A DNA stretch of 64,000 bases from CBDFGS01 sp965247255 (GCA_965247255.1 CBDFGS010000013.1:744001-808000); one strand, 5' to 3'; shown: positions 41,725 to 50,440, counted from the stretch's first letter. Notes: generated by a model from the letters alone, not told the origin. Program-made: numbers and translations.

Positions 41725-42261
41725 TCAGTCATAATCGCCGAGGCACGTCGCCATCAGCAGCGCGGCGATGGTCTTGCCGTCCTGGATCTCTCCGCTGCGT
41801 ATCAGATCGGGAATCCGCGATGCGGGGAATCGCTCGACCGTAATGTCTTCGTCCGGGTCCGGCTCGAGGCTGCTCGGAACGAGGTCTCGGGCGACAAAGG
41901 CGTACATGAGCTCGTTGCAAAACCCCGGCGTCGTCCAGAACCGCCCCATGCTCCTTAAGGACTTCGCGCTGAAACCGATCTCTTCCTGGAGCTCCCGTTT
42001 AGCGCCTTCGGAGGGTGACTCCGACTCCTCGACGATACCGGCCGGCGCCTCTAGCAGGTCCGAGCCAATGGGGTACCTGTACTGGCGGACCAGGACGACG
42101 TTGTCGTCGTCGTCGATGGGAACGACCACGACTGCGGGCCTGTGGTCGATCACTTCCCTTAGTGCGCTCCGGCCGTTGGGCAAGGCTACCGAGTCGACCC
42201 TGAGGGTAACAATCCTCCCGTCGTAAATCTCCTTGGTGGACAACAGCTTTTCAGAACGCAT
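41725..42261 (-). CDS. NUDIX hydrolase, ADP-ribose pyrophosphatase-like
   Basis: A 178-residue NUDIX enzyme of the NudF/ADPRase type. The box is complete: GIVEESESPSEGAKRELQEE then IGF, with the upstream LVRQYRYPIGSDLLEAPAG that marks ADP-ribose pyrophosphatases. Such enzymes turn ADP-ribose into AMP and ribose 5-phosphate. It lies 20 bp after NAD kinase on the same strand, which fits a role in NAD turnover. Confidence 0.9.
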   Translation of the reverse strand: MRSEKLLSTKEIYDGRIVTLRVDSVALPNGRSALREVIDHRPAVVVVPIDDDDNVVLVRQYRYPIGSDLLEAPAGIVEESESPSEGAKRELQEEIGFSAKSLRSMGRFWTTPGFCNELMYAFVARDLVPSSLEPDPDEDITVERFPASRIPDLIRSGEIQDGKTIAALLMATCLGDYD

Positions 42262-42281
42262 GCTCGTCTCCCGTGAGCCTC

Positions 42282-43136
42282 CTACGAGACAGCGGGGCCT
42301 CGTCCGACGCTAAGGCGCGCCGTGAGGCGGGCGTAGAACTCAGCGGGAGGCGTACCCCGCAGGAAGCTCGCGACGTGGGGGCTGCGCTGCACCGTCACGG
42401 TGTCGTCGGGGCCCAGTGTCGTGTCCGCGAAGCCGTCTACGGTAAGCACGGCCTCGTACTGGGGGGCCAGCCGCAACTCTACGGTCGAGTCTCCCGACAC
42501 TATTATGCCACTCTGGAAGCTCAAGTGAGCCGCGACGGGTTGTATCTGGATGCTCGTAGCCTCAGGGTAGACTATCGGCCCTCCCGCGGAGAGGGCGTAG
42601 CCGGTGCTTCCCGTAGGTGTCGCGATGATGAGCCCGTCGGCGCGGTAGGTGTAGAGGTTGGCCCGGTCCACGCCTACTTCGACGTCCAGCAACCCGATCT
42701 GACCGCTGCTCACGACAATGTCGTTCAGGGCATGGACGGTCAGGCGTGGCCCGGCGCCTTGGGCTGAGGCGACCGACGCCTGCAGCATCATGCGCTCTTC
42801 GACCCTGGCGTCGCCGGCAAGATAAGACGGGACCTTGTCGACGGCGTCCTCAACGGTAAGCTCGGTCATGAAGCCGACGCGACCCATATTGATGCCCAGG
42901 ATGGGCACCTGGTGGGGCGCCGCCGCCCGCACCGTCTGAAGAATCGTGCCGTCGCCGCCCGCCGTGATGATCACCGAGGTGTCGTCGAGGGTCTCGGCGC
43001 CGGCGTCGATGTCGGCCGACGAGGAGACCCAGCACCGGTCTTGTAGCGCCAGGTCCGCCGCAAGGGAGCGGACTAGGCGTTCGGCTTCCGGCAAACGCGG
43101 ATGGTGAACAAGACCGACCTGAGTTCGGTTCGGCAT
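42282..43136 (-). CDS. nadK: NAD kinase
   Basis: A 284-residue NAD(+)/polyphosphate kinase that makes NADP+. The signature VIITAGGDGTILQTVRAAAP is at about residues 55-74, with the ATP/NAD-binding GGDGT at 60-64, and the C-terminal GLIIATPTGSTGYALSAGGP follows. The start ATG at 43136 is 1 bp after the PIG-L stop and gives MPNRTQVGLVHHPRLPEAER; the frame extends upstream but there overlaps the PIG-L gene and is not used. Confidence 0.94.
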   Translation of the reverse strand: MPNRTQVGLVHHPRLPEAERLVRSLAADLALQDRCWVSSSADIDAGAETLDDTSVIITAGGDGTILQTVRAAAPHQVPILGINMGRVGFMTELTVEDAVDKVPSYLAGDARVEERMMLQASVASAQGAGPRLTVHALNDIVVSSGQIGLLDVEVGVDRANLYTYRADGLIIATPTGSTGYALSAGGPIVYPEATSIQIQPVAAHLSFQSGIIVSGDSTVELRLAPQYEAVLTVDGFADTTLGPDDTVTVQRSPHVASFLRGTPPAEFYARLTARLSVGRGPAVS

Positions 43137-43137
43137 C

Positions 43138-43989
43138 TCAATTGGATGAGGGCTTTCCGAGGCGGCGCTGGGTCCTGGCGGCAGACGTCTCCTGAGCCAT
43201 TGCGAGGGCGGCTTCCGGTAGGACGAACCCGGAGAGTATCTCGGGTCTCTCGCGCACGAACGCCTCGGCATATTGGAGCCCGAACTGGAACCCGGTCCTG
43301 CCCAGGGTAAGAGAGACGCGGTGGCGCGACCCCTCCGGCGTATGTCCCTGGCTTTTGAACATCGCCTCTGCCTCGACGCGCTTTTCGAACCATTCGCCCA
43401 CGTCTACCAGAAAGCTGTACTGCTCCGCGCCGAAGTAGACTCCGGGAAAGTAAGTAGCCGCAATCTTGTGCGGCGGCTCGGTCTCTCCGAAGGTTACGCG
43501 AACAGCGGCAGCGCGTGCCTCCAGACTGACGTACGCTGTCTCCAGGTGGTCGTCGTGCTCACCGGAGACTCTGCCGTTCGGCCCATCGAGATACGGACTC
43601 TGGGTGATCATCACATCCGGTTGGACCTCGTGGATGATGTCACGCAGAGCATCGACCGACTCCGGGTTACTCTGCATCACGAAGGGCTGCGGGAAGTCGA
43701 GGATACGCACGTCGCTTATCCCAAATAGTCCGCACGCCTTGCGCATCTCCACCGCCTTGATCTCGGAATACTCTTCCAGGGTCTGATTCATGATCTTGGG
43801 GTCTCGCTCTTCGGGAGGCTTGAGCAGCTCATCCCTGAGCGCCTCGTTGTGGGTGTTGGCGCCGGAGGTGACGCTCACTATCGTTACCTCGTCACCCCGC
43901 GAGGTGTGCATCCCAAGGGTGCCGGCATAGTGGGTGAAATCATGGGGGTGAGCGTTGACCCCCAGAATACGAAGATGCCCGTTGTCCAT
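43138..43989 (-). CDS. PIG-L (LmbE) family deacetylase
   Basis: A 283-residue zinc-dependent deacetylase. The motif AHPHD (residues 13-17) in GVNAHPHDFTHYAGT holds two zinc ligands and the catalytic Asp (AHPDD in most relatives), and SGEHDDHLETAYV supplies the third His and a conserved Asp. The family removes N-acetyl from GlcNAc conjugates such as the mycothiol precursor; a bacillithiol- or mycothiol-like pathway is possible but no partner genes are adjacent. AAGGAGGG lies 4-5 nt before the ATG. Directly upstream of nadK. Confidence 0.88.
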   Translation of the reverse strand: MDNGHLRILGVNAHPHDFTHYAGTLGMHTSRGDEVTIVSVTSGANTHNEALRDELLKPPEERDPKIMNQTLEEYSEIKAVEMRKACGLFGISDVRILDFPQPFVMQSNPESVDALRDIIHEVQPDVMITQSPYLDGPNGRVSGEHDDHLETAYVSLEARAAAVRVTFGETEPPHKIAATYFPGVYFGAEQYSFLVDVGEWFEKRVEAEAMFKSQGHTPEGSRHRVSLTLGRTGFQFGLQYAEAFVRERPEILSGFVLPEAALAMAQETSAARTQRRLGKPSSN

Positions 43990-44022
43990 AAGTCCCTCCT
44001 TAGACGGTAAGGTCGACCCGAT

Positions 44023-44940
44023 TCACGTGCGCCGAGCCTCGGCCTCCACGCTCTCGGGGGATAGCGCTTGAAAGGCAAGGCGGCTGAGCTCGGCGACGAG
44101 GTCGTTGCCGGCTGCGCCGGCTTCATCGCCGACGGCCAGCGCGGTGATTACCAGTGGTCGTCCGGGCAGGTACACGATCCCGACGTCACCCTTGATCCGG
44201 CCGCTGCTTCCAATCTTGTGCGCCACGGGAATTTCCCTCTTGAGATGCAGGGGAATCTTCGTGTTGCTCTGGCACCCCTTGAGCAGCTCTATCATCTCAG
44301 CCGACGCCTTGGGGCTGACGATCTGGCCGTTGTGCAACTGCTCCAGGATCACTCCCATATCCAGCGCGCTGGTGACGTTGTTCTCGAGGGAGTCCTGAAA
44401 CGGAAGGCTGTCGTTGTTTAGTTGCCTCCCTCGGAAAGCGGCGTCGTTCTTCTCGTTCGGTGGAAAGTCGCCCATGTCGGCCATCGAGTAGTGCCAGCGG
44501 CCCATCGTCATCGTGGTCCTGGTCTGATGGAACCCGAGCTCCTCCATCGTAGCGTTAACTGCATCCAGCCCCACGGCGTCCATCAAGACGTCGGTGGCCA
44601 TGTTGTCGCTAACGTAGATCATCAGCCTGCAGAAGTCGTAGAGGGTCAGCTCGGGTTCGTCCTCAAGCATGCTCAGGACGCCCGTACCGTGCTTGGATAT
44701 ACCGCCCGGCAGGCGCCTGCGTTCAGACAGAGACAACCGCCCCTCGGAGGCCTGCTTGAAGAGCTCGATCATCACGGGGACCTTGCAGATGCTGGCAATG
44801 GGTGACGGTCGCTCGGCGTCGTACTGATGCGTTTCCCCCGTGGTGAGGTCCTTGAAGTAGAATCCCACCCTCCCGGGAAAGTCATTCGCCAGGCGGTCCA
44901 ACGCCGCCGCCGGCAATCTGCCCTCCGACAAGACTCCCAC
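44023..44940 (-). CDS. Class A beta-lactamase-like serine hydrolase
   Basis: A 305-residue protein of the penicillin-binding/class A beta-lactamase fold. The SxxK motif is Ser50-Ile-Cys-Lys53 (PIASICKVPVMIELFKQA), SDN is residues 111-113 (YVSDNMATDVLMDAVGL) and the third box reads AHKIGSSGRIKGDVGIVYLP, close to KTG. A clear omega-loop Glu166 equivalent is not obvious, so hydrolysis of beta-lactams is unproven; a peptidase or D,D-carboxypeptidase-like role is possible. No signal peptide is seen. Adjacency of AGGAG to the GTG at 44940 means a TTG at 44931 may be the true start. First gene of the minus-strand run down to nadK. Confidence 0.82.
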   Translation of the reverse strand: MGVLSEGRLPAAALDRLANDFPGRVGFYFKDLTTGETHQYDAERPSPIASICKVPVMIELFKQASEGRLSLSERRRLPGGISKHGTGVLSMLEDEPELTLYDFCRLMIYVSDNMATDVLMDAVGLDAVNATMEELGFHQTRTTMTMGRWHYSMADMGDFPPNEKNDAAFRGRQLNNDSLPFQDSLENNVTSALDMGVILEQLHNGQIVSPKASAEMIELLKGCQSNTKIPLHLKREIPVAHKIGSSGRIKGDVGIVYLPGRPLVITALAVGDEAGAAGNDLVAELSRLAFQALSPESVEAEARRT

Positions 44941-45120
44941 CTCCTACGTCTGCCGTAGCACCAAAATGCCCCGTGAAAGGTAGCACGCCGCAACGGGCAG
45001 AGCAAGCCCGATGGTCGCGATCGGAGAACCGTTGGCGGTCCGGCCTCCGTGGTAGTGTTCAGTGTTCGAATCCGGACGCCGGACCGGTTCGCCGAGCGCA
45101 CTTTTCCTGCGGCGGACGGT

Positions 45121-45126
45121 TATAAT
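45121..45126 (+). promoter_or_regulatory. Candidate -10 box of the ybeY-dnaX block
   Basis: A perfect TATAAT at 45121-45126, about 30 bp before the ybeY start. No good -35 is found 16-19 bp upstream, so it is a partial promoter call. The 44941-45120 stretch otherwise holds no gene. Confidence 0.35.
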
Positions 45127-45155
45127 GGCGGGGCCTGGAGGCCATTCATTGAGGG

Positions 45156-45674
45156 ATGCCGGCGATGGGCGTTTTTGTCGTTAGCGTCGAGGTGCTCGAC
45201 GACTACAGCGGTCTCGTCTCCAGCGAGTGGCTTCTCAGTGTAGCTGAGCAGACGCTCGCCATTGAGTCGCAACGGTCCGGCACCAAACTCAGCGTCATCG
45301 TCACGGACGACGACGTAGTGAGGAGCCTCAATAAACGGCACCGGGGGCTAGACGAGAACACGGACGTCCTGGCCTTCTCCTTCGATCATGAAGGCCACTA
45401 TTACGGCGAGGGTGAACAGGCGCCTGTCGGACCAGATATAGATTTCGTACTTCCACCGGGTGAGGAGAACTCCCTTGGAGAGGTCATCATCTCCTACCCT
45501 CAGGCCCGCCGTCAGGCACGGGAAGGTGACGTAAAAGGTGAGCTTGGGGTGTTGGTCGCTCACGGTGTTCTTCACCTTCTGGGCCATGACCACGAAGACG
45601 CGGCGGACAAGGCCGTCATGGACGGGATAACAGCCGAAGTAATGACACGGGCAGGCGGGTCTTCTCAACGGTGA
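45156..45674 (+). CDS. ybeY: rRNA maturation RNase YbeY
   Basis: A 172-residue zinc endoribonuclease for 16S rRNA 3'-end maturation and ribosome quality control. The metal site HxxxHxxxxxH is present as HGVLHLLGHDHED, followed by VMDGITAEVM. Upstream, LNKRHRGLDENTDVLAFSF is also typical. GAGGG abuts the ATG at 45156, so the ATG at 45165 (MGVFVVSVEV) may be the true start. It leads the ybeY-dnaX-ybaB-recR-recO cluster, 16 bp before dnaX. Confidence 0.94.
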   Translation: MPAMGVFVVSVEVLDDYSGLVSSEWLLSVAEQTLAIESQRSGTKLSVIVTDDDVVRSLNKRHRGLDENTDVLAFSFDHEGHYYGEGEQAPVGPDIDFVLPPGEENSLGEVIISYPQARRQAREGDVKGELGVLVAHGVLHLLGHDHEDAADKAVMDGITAEVMTRAGGSSQR

Positions 45675-45690
45675 TGGGTGATTTCGGATA

Positions 45691-47424
45691 ATGGGCGAGG
45701 TCTTCTACAGAAAGTGGCGGCCGCAACGGCTGGACCAGTTGGTCGGGCAGGAGTGGGTCTCTCAGACACTTCTCAACGCCGTGAAGCTCGACCGCGTCGC
45801 TCACGCTTACCTGTTTTGCGGGCCCCGGGGGACCGGCAAGACGAGCACCGCTCGAATCCTGGCTAAAGCCGTCAACTGCTTGTCGCCGCAGGATGGTGAG
45901 CCCGATAACGAGTGCGAGATATGCGTCTCGATCAATGAGGCGCGGGCCCTGGACCTGATCGAAATAGATGCGGCGAGCAACCGGGGGATCGACGACATAA
46001 GGAACCTCCGGGAGAAGGTCCACTACGTGCCCAACGCTGCGCGGAATAAGGTCTACATAATCGACGAAGCGCACATGCTTACCGCCGAGGCCTTCAACGC
46101 GCTGCTCAAGACACTGGAGGAGCCACCTGCCCACGCGATATTCGTGTTGGCCACGACGGAGGCGCACAAGGTGCCGCTGACGATCGTCTCGCGGTGCCAA
46201 CGTTTCGACTTCCGCCGCATACCGCAAGAGGCGATTGTGGGGCGCCTCACGAAGCTATGCACGGACGAGTCGGTAGTCGCTGACACGGAGTCGTTGCAGC
46301 TGATCGCTCGCGCGGCCGCCGGGAGTCTGAGGGACGCCGAGAACCTGCTCGAGCAAGCACTCGTCTCGTACGGGTCGCCGCTTGGAGAGCAGCAGGTTAG
46401 GGACCTTCTGGAGATGGGGAGCGACGAGCGCGCCCTGGAGCTCGCGGCGCACGTCGTCGACGGATCGACCCGAGAAGGACTGACCGTTATCAACCAGGTG
46501 GCGGCGGAGGGGAGCGATCTTCGGCAGTTCCACCGAGTGGTGATGGACTATCTCCGGGGTGTTCTCCTGCTGAAGTCGGGCGCGGACGGGGCATCGGGAT
46601 ATTCCGAGGATGCCGGGGCCAAGATCAAAGGAATGGCGGCCCGCACCTCGATGGAGCACCTGGTCAAGGCCCTAAAGGCGTTCGCCGAGGCCGACCTCCG
46701 GCAAGATACCTCCGCGCCGCTACCGCTGGAATTGGCGATGGTAGAGTCAGCCCTGAAGGGGGACGACCCGGTCTCGCCCCCAGATACTCCCGCAGCTCGC
46801 CCGGCCCGCCCGCACCCCACGCCGCCGCCCATACAGCGTCGCAGGCCGGACTCAATACGAGAGTCTCCCGGGCCCGCCGAGCGAAGGCCCCGGGAAGTGC
46901 AACGGGCGGAAGCCACTCCCGCAATCAACGCAAACCCCATTCCCTCGACTGCTCCGCCAACCGAGCTGCCTTCCGAGCCATTGCCCAGGCTCGAGGCCCA
47001 GTGGGAGGCGATAATCAAATCGCTCAGAACCCAGAAGGGGAAGCGGTTCAATCTCGGGGCGCTGCTTCGGTCCAGCGCCGCGCGAGAGGTCGGCGACGGC
47101 ACGATAACGCTGAAGTACTCGCACTCCTCGCACAAAGAGCGCATGGAGGAAGAGCTTGGCGACCCTGAGGCCAGCAAGCTTCTGAGAGACACCTTTGCCA
47201 GGGTGCTGGAAGGCGACTATCAGGTCCGCGCTACACTTCTCGAAGGCGCTAATGCCAGGCCAAGGCAGCCCGCGTCACAGAGCAGCCATCTAGTGCGGGC
47301 AGCCAAGGCGATGGGCGCGCAGGTAGTAGGCGAAAAGGAGGCAAAGGAACATGGTCAACAGGAAGATGCTCCGGCAGGCGCAGAAGCTCCAGAAGGACAT
47401 GCTCAAGATGCAGGAGGAGCTTGA
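45691..47424 (+). CDS. dnaX: DNA polymerase III subunit gamma/tau
   Basis: A 577-residue clamp-loader ATPase. Walker A is GPRGTGKTS (residues 44-52), a zinc module follows with Cys63, Cys75 and Cys78, the DEAH-type Walker B is VYIIDEAHMLTAEAFNALLK, and LEEPPAHAIFVLATTEAHKV and RCQRFDFRRI (sensor 1 and the SRC-like region) follow. The lid and collar domains are normal, then a Pro/Arg-rich linker (about 350-425) and a tau-like C-terminal domain. The last 74 bp overlap ybaB, giving an Ala/Glu-rich tail (EKEAKEHGQQEDAPAG) that is probably a late read-through. Confidence 0.95.
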   Translation: MGEVFYRKWRPQRLDQLVGQEWVSQTLLNAVKLDRVAHAYLFCGPRGTGKTSTARILAKAVNCLSPQDGEPDNECEICVSINEARALDLIEIDAASNRGIDDIRNLREKVHYVPNAARNKVYIIDEAHMLTAEAFNALLKTLEEPPAHAIFVLATTEAHKVPLTIVSRCQRFDFRRIPQEAIVGRLTKLCTDESVVADTESLQLIARAAAGSLRDAENLLEQALVSYGSPLGEQQVRDLLEMGSDERALELAAHVVDGSTREGLTVINQVAAEGSDLRQFHRVVMDYLRGVLLLKSGADGASGYSEDAGAKIKGMAARTSMEHLVKALKAFAEADLRQDTSAPLPLELAMVESALKGDDPVSPPDTPAARPARPHPTPPPIQRRRPDSIRESPGPAERRPREVQRAEATPAINANPIPSTAPPTELPSEPLPRLEAQWEAIIKSLRTQKGKRFNLGALLRSSAAREVGDGTITLKYSHSSHKERMEEELGDPEASKLLRDTFARVLEGDYQVRATLLEGANARPRQPASQSSHLVRAAKAMGAQVVGEKEAKEHGQQEDAPAGAEAPEGHAQDAGGA

Positions 47425-47659
47425 GAGCGCCACCGTCGAGGGTAGCGCCGGCGGCGGGGTCGTCAAGGCCTTGGTCAGCGGCAAGATGAGGGTGGAGTCG
47501 ATTACGATCGATCCGGACGCCGTATCGCCCGAAGACGTGGAGATACTCCAGGACCTGGTCCTCGCCGCCGTCAACGACGGCCTGGAGAGGGCGCAGGAGA
47601 AGGCCTCCAGCCGGATGAGCTCACTCACCGGCGGGCTGAACATACCGGGACTTACGTAG
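47351..47659 (+). CDS. ybaB: YbaB/EbfC family nucleoid-associated protein
   Basis: A 102-residue DNA-binding protein usually encoded between dnaX and recR. The helical N-terminus has MLRQAQKLQKDMLKMQEELE, and the beta sheet has GGGVVKALVSGKMRVESITI followed by DPDAVSPEDVEILQDLVLAA. It forms dimers that bind DNA. Preceded by AGGAGGCAAAGGA. It overlaps the dnaX end by 74 bp in another frame. Confidence 0.95.
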   Translation: MVNRKMLRQAQKLQKDMLKMQEELESATVEGSAGGGVVKALVSGKMRVESITIDPDAVSPEDVEILQDLVLAAVNDGLERAQEKASSRMSSLTGGLNIPGLT

Positions 47660-47665
47660 AGTTCC

Positions 47666-48277
47666 ATGACGAACTTCGGATACAGAGGCGCCGAACCGGT
47701 GGGCCGGCTCGTGGAGGAGTTCCACAAGCTGCCTGGCATCGGCCCCAAGATGGCCCAGCGCCTCACCTACTACCTCGTGCGTATGCCTGAGCAGGAGGCG
47801 CGCCTGCTGGCGGAATCTATCCTGGCGGTCAAAGAGCGGATCACGCTGTGCACCCAGTGCTACAACATCACCGAGTCCGATCCCTGCAACGTGTGCTCCG
47901 ACCCGGCGCGAGACCAGTCGCGCATTTGCGTGGTCGAGGAGGCGCTGGACGTGGTGGCCCTGGAGCGTACAGGGTCGTATAAAGGGCTGTACCACGTGCT
48001 GCACGGCGTGATCTCACCGATGAACGGCATCGGCCCGGACGACCTGAAGATTCAGCCACTGCTGGGACGTTTGAAGAACGGCGCGGTGGAGGAGCTGGTC
48101 ATGGCAACCAACCCCAATTTGGAGGGCGAGGCGACGTCCATGTACATCCATCGACTGATCGCGCCGCTGGGGCTCAAGGTGACGCGACCCGCACGGGGAC
48201 TGCCCGTGGGAGGGGACTTGGAGTACGCCGACGAGATGACGCTGGGGCGCGCCATGGAGGGCCGCCAGGAGATGTGA
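47666..48277 (+). CDS. recR: Recombination protein RecR
   Basis: A 203-residue protein of the RecFOR pathway for loading RecA at single-strand gaps. Order: helix-hairpin-helix (FHKLPGIGPKMAQRLTYYLV), a four-cysteine zinc module (CTQCYNITESDPCNVCSD), a Toprim domain with ICVVEEALDVVALERTGSYK and YHVLHGVISPMNGIGPDDLK, and a C-terminal ARGLPVGGDLEYADEMTL. All four cysteines are intact. 6 bp after ybaB. Confidence 0.96.
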   Translation: MTNFGYRGAEPVGRLVEEFHKLPGIGPKMAQRLTYYLVRMPEQEARLLAESILAVKERITLCTQCYNITESDPCNVCSDPARDQSRICVVEEALDVVALERTGSYKGLYHVLHGVISPMNGIGPDDLKIQPLLGRLKNGAVEELVMATNPNLEGEATSMYIHRLIAPLGLKVTRPARGLPVGGDLEYADEMTLGRAMEGRQEM

Positions 48278-48378
48278 CGCGGCTGGCCTCAGCCACAGCG
48301 CCCAGCGGCGCTCCACCCCTCGAGGCGATGAGGATCTTCAGCGAGCCCAGGACGTGCCGCGAGCCAGGACCGCAAGAG

Positions 48379-48414
48379 CCCTCACCCTAGCCCTCTCCCA
48401 GCGGCGGGAGAGGG
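48379..48414. repeat. Palindromic dispersed-type repeat
   Basis: In the 162-bp gap between recR and recO, CCCTCACCCTAG leads into the arms CCCTCTCCC (48391-48399) and GGGAGAGGG (48406-48414) with a 6-nt loop, then GAGAAAAA. The 'CCCTCACCCTAGCCCTCTCCC...GGGAGAGGG' form is a well-known dispersed intergenic palindrome of many genomes, possibly a MITE-like relic, and could also act as a terminator or processing site. Confidence 0.6.
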
Positions 48415-48439
48415 AGAAAAAGGAAGCGTCGCACAGAGA

Positions 48440-49210
48440 ATGGCCAGGTCACGGACATACAAGACTCAGGGCGTCGTCCTCAAGCAGACCCCCATTGGAG
48501 AAGCCGATCGCGTCCTCACGCTTTACACGCGGCGAATGGGCAAGATACGCGCCGTGGCGAGAGGCGTGCGACGGACGAAGAGCAGGCTGGCGGGCCACCT
48601 GGAGCCGCTGACCTATGCGCGCGTCTCGATAGCTGAAGGCCGAAGTCTAGACGCCATCTCCGAGGCCGAAACCCTCCGAAGCTTCAGGGCGCTGCGGGAG
48701 GACCTCGGCCGCGTGTCCTCCGCGGTGTATGTAACCGATCTGGTAGAGAGCTTCTCCGCCGATGGATCGCCAAACGCGGCCGTCTTCGACCTCCTGCTGG
48801 CGATTCTGGGAGAACTCGAGGACCACGAGAGCCCAGGGAGGTTGATTCGGTGCTTCGAGGTCCAGCTACTGAAGCACTCGGGTTTTGGCCCAGAGCTCTA
48901 TCGGTGCGTCGAGTGTCACTCCGTGCTCAAGCCGGGGGACCACCTGTTCAGCTCCGCGAAGGGCGGCATCGTGTGCCCAGATTGCCGAACGGGCTCGTCA
49001 GGTGGGCTGGTCTCGGTATCCCTCAGCGCGGTCAAGGTGCTCAGGTTCTTTCAGCGAGAGTCGTTTGAGAAGACGGCTGCGCTCGATGTGCCGTCGCCGC
49101 TCCTCGCCGAGGTTGAGCGCGTTCTTCGCACCTACGTCCGTTACGTGCTTGACCGGGAGCTGAAGAGCGCTGACTTTGTTAAGCGGGTGGCCCTGGTAGA
49201 ACGGGGTTGA
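48440..49210 (+). CDS. recO: DNA repair protein RecO
   Basis: A 256-residue protein that anneals and loads RecA with RecR and RecF. The N-terminal OB fold has TYKTQGVVLKQTPIGEADRV and LYTRRMGKIRAVARGVRRTK. The zinc module is intact: CVECHSVL and CPDC with about 35 residues between. The C-terminal region is helical and ends DFVKRVALVERG. Last gene of the block. Confidence 0.94.
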   Translation: MARSRTYKTQGVVLKQTPIGEADRVLTLYTRRMGKIRAVARGVRRTKSRLAGHLEPLTYARVSIAEGRSLDAISEAETLRSFRALREDLGRVSSAVYVTDLVESFSADGSPNAAVFDLLLAILGELEDHESPGRLIRCFEVQLLKHSGFGPELYRCVECHSVLKPGDHLFSSAKGGIVCPDCRTGSSGGLVSVSLSAVKVLRFFQRESFEKTAALDVPSPLLAEVERVLRTYVRYVLDRELKSADFVKRVALVERG

Positions 49211-49211
49211 G

Positions 49212-50063
49212 CTAGCCGCGCAGCGTGGCGCGGCTGAGCAGCGCGTGAAACAGACGCTCCGGCATCAATCTGGCTCCCATCATGCCCAGCCTTGCGTCGA
49301 GGCCGACGGGATATCGGAAGGCCGGCCTCTTCGCACGTACCGCTTTGTATACCACCCTGGCAACCTTATCGGCCTCGTTGGCAAAGAGCCCCTCGTAGCT
49401 TTTGTGGCGGGACCTGTACTTCTGGACGAAAGGGTGGTACGGGGACTCCGGCGATTCGGCCGCGTCCGCGATGACCTGGTTCGAGTGGAAATTGGTCTGG
49501 ATGTATCCAGGCTCCACGACCACAACCCGGACGCCCAGGGGCCACAGCTCCGTCCGCATCGACTCGCTCATGCCTTCCAGGGCGTGCTTGCTGGCGACGT
49601 AAGCGCTGTTGAATGGGGTGCTGATTCTACCGAGTACCGAGCTGATGTTAACGATGGTCCCGCGTCGCCTCTGTGTCATGGATGGAAGCACAGCCCGCAT
49701 CAGACGGAACGGGGCGAAGAAGTTGGTCTCGAACTGCGCTCTTAGCTCGTCGACCGCGAGACTTGCGGAAGGCCCCCAAAGGCCGTAGCCGGCGTTGTTC
49801 ACAAGGACGTCGATGCTCCCAAATTCAGAGACCAGCTTGGGCACAGCGTCCTCGATCGTGTTGGGCTCGCTGACGTCCATCTCGACAAGCTCGATGTGCA
49901 TGTTCCGCCTGGCGGCCTCATCCCGAAGGCCGGCCAGCCTGTCCATCGCCCTGCTGGTCCCGATGACCGTGTAGCCGTTACCGGCCAGGTACAGCGCGGT
50001 AGCGAGCCCGATCCCGCTGGAGGCGCCTGTGATGAGCGCGGTGCCTCGCGCGCCCTGGGACAT
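49212..50063 (-). CDS. SDR family oxidoreductase
   Basis: A 283-residue classical short-chain dehydrogenase. TGxxxGxG is ALITGASSGIGLATALYLAG, the stabilising motif is LVNNAGYGLWGPSASL, and the catalytic set is Ser in VNISSVLGRISTPFNS with Tyr-x3-Lys in AYVASKHALEGMSESM. The next region VVVVEPGYIQTNFHS is typical of the group that accepts steroids, retinoids or 3-oxoacyl groups. Substrate not assigned. It converges with recO. Confidence 0.88.
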   Translation of the reverse strand: MSQGARGTALITGASSGIGLATALYLAGNGYTVIGTSRAMDRLAGLRDEAARRNMHIELVEMDVSEPNTIEDAVPKLVSEFGSIDVLVNNAGYGLWGPSASLAVDELRAQFETNFFAPFRLMRAVLPSMTQRRRGTIVNISSVLGRISTPFNSAYVASKHALEGMSESMRTELWPLGVRVVVVEPGYIQTNFHSNQVIADAAESPESPYHPFVQKYRSRHKSYEGLFANEADKVARVVYKAVRAKRPAFRYPVGLDARLGMMGARLMPERLFHALLSRATLRG

Positions 50064-50251
50064 GTTGCTCTCCTATGGCTTCGTGGTGGACTCGGCAGAA
50101 GGACGTATGGCACGGCTAGCCAAAAGCAAGCTTCGGGTGCGAAGCCTTGCGGTGCGTGGTGCCGGAGAAGCCCAGAGGTCGACGCCGGTCCGGTACGAAT
50201 CAGAGGCTGTCGCGTCGATTGGGTCCGGAACGTTGCGGTTAGGCCGAACCG

Positions 50252-50404
50252 TTAAACGGAGCTTAATAGCATCGCGATGCCGGCCGCGAAGCCAGCGAGC
50301 AGCGTGATCCCTGAAATTCCAATGAGCACCCAGGCGATACTGAAGTTGTCCCTGGCCCTGGTGAAGATGCTCTCTTGCCGCTTCGGCTGGCGAGGCTGCC
50401 ACAT
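50252..50404 (-). CDS. Small single-helix membrane protein, probably leaderless
   Basis: A 50-residue protein found by reading the gap between the SDR and CocE genes. It begins MWQPRQPKRQESIFTRARDN and then has one hydrophobic helix (FSIAWVLIGISGITLLAGFA, in part) ending MLLSSV. The N-terminus is basic and cytoplasmic. It has no ribosome-binding site, but a promoter (50411-50440) ends 6 bp before the ATG, so the mRNA would be leaderless. No family is recognised. Confidence 0.55.
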   Translation of the reverse strand: MWQPRQPKRQESIFTRARDNFSIAWVLIGISGITLLAGFAAGIAMLLSSV

Positions 50405-50410
50405 ATCCGG

Positions 50411-50440
50411 AGTCTAGCATCGCAGTTGTAGCTGCGTCAA
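50411..50440 (-). promoter_or_regulatory. Promoter of the 50-residue membrane protein gene
   Basis: On the minus strand, TTGACG (50440-50435), an 18-bp spacer and TAGACT (50416-50411). The -10 ends 6 bp before the ATG, so transcription would start on or beside the start codon. Confidence 0.6.

Noticed and set aside
45060..45085. GTTCGAATCC resembling a tRNA T-loop
   Set aside because: The bases on either side do not form a 5-bp T stem and no acceptor or anticodon arms fit.
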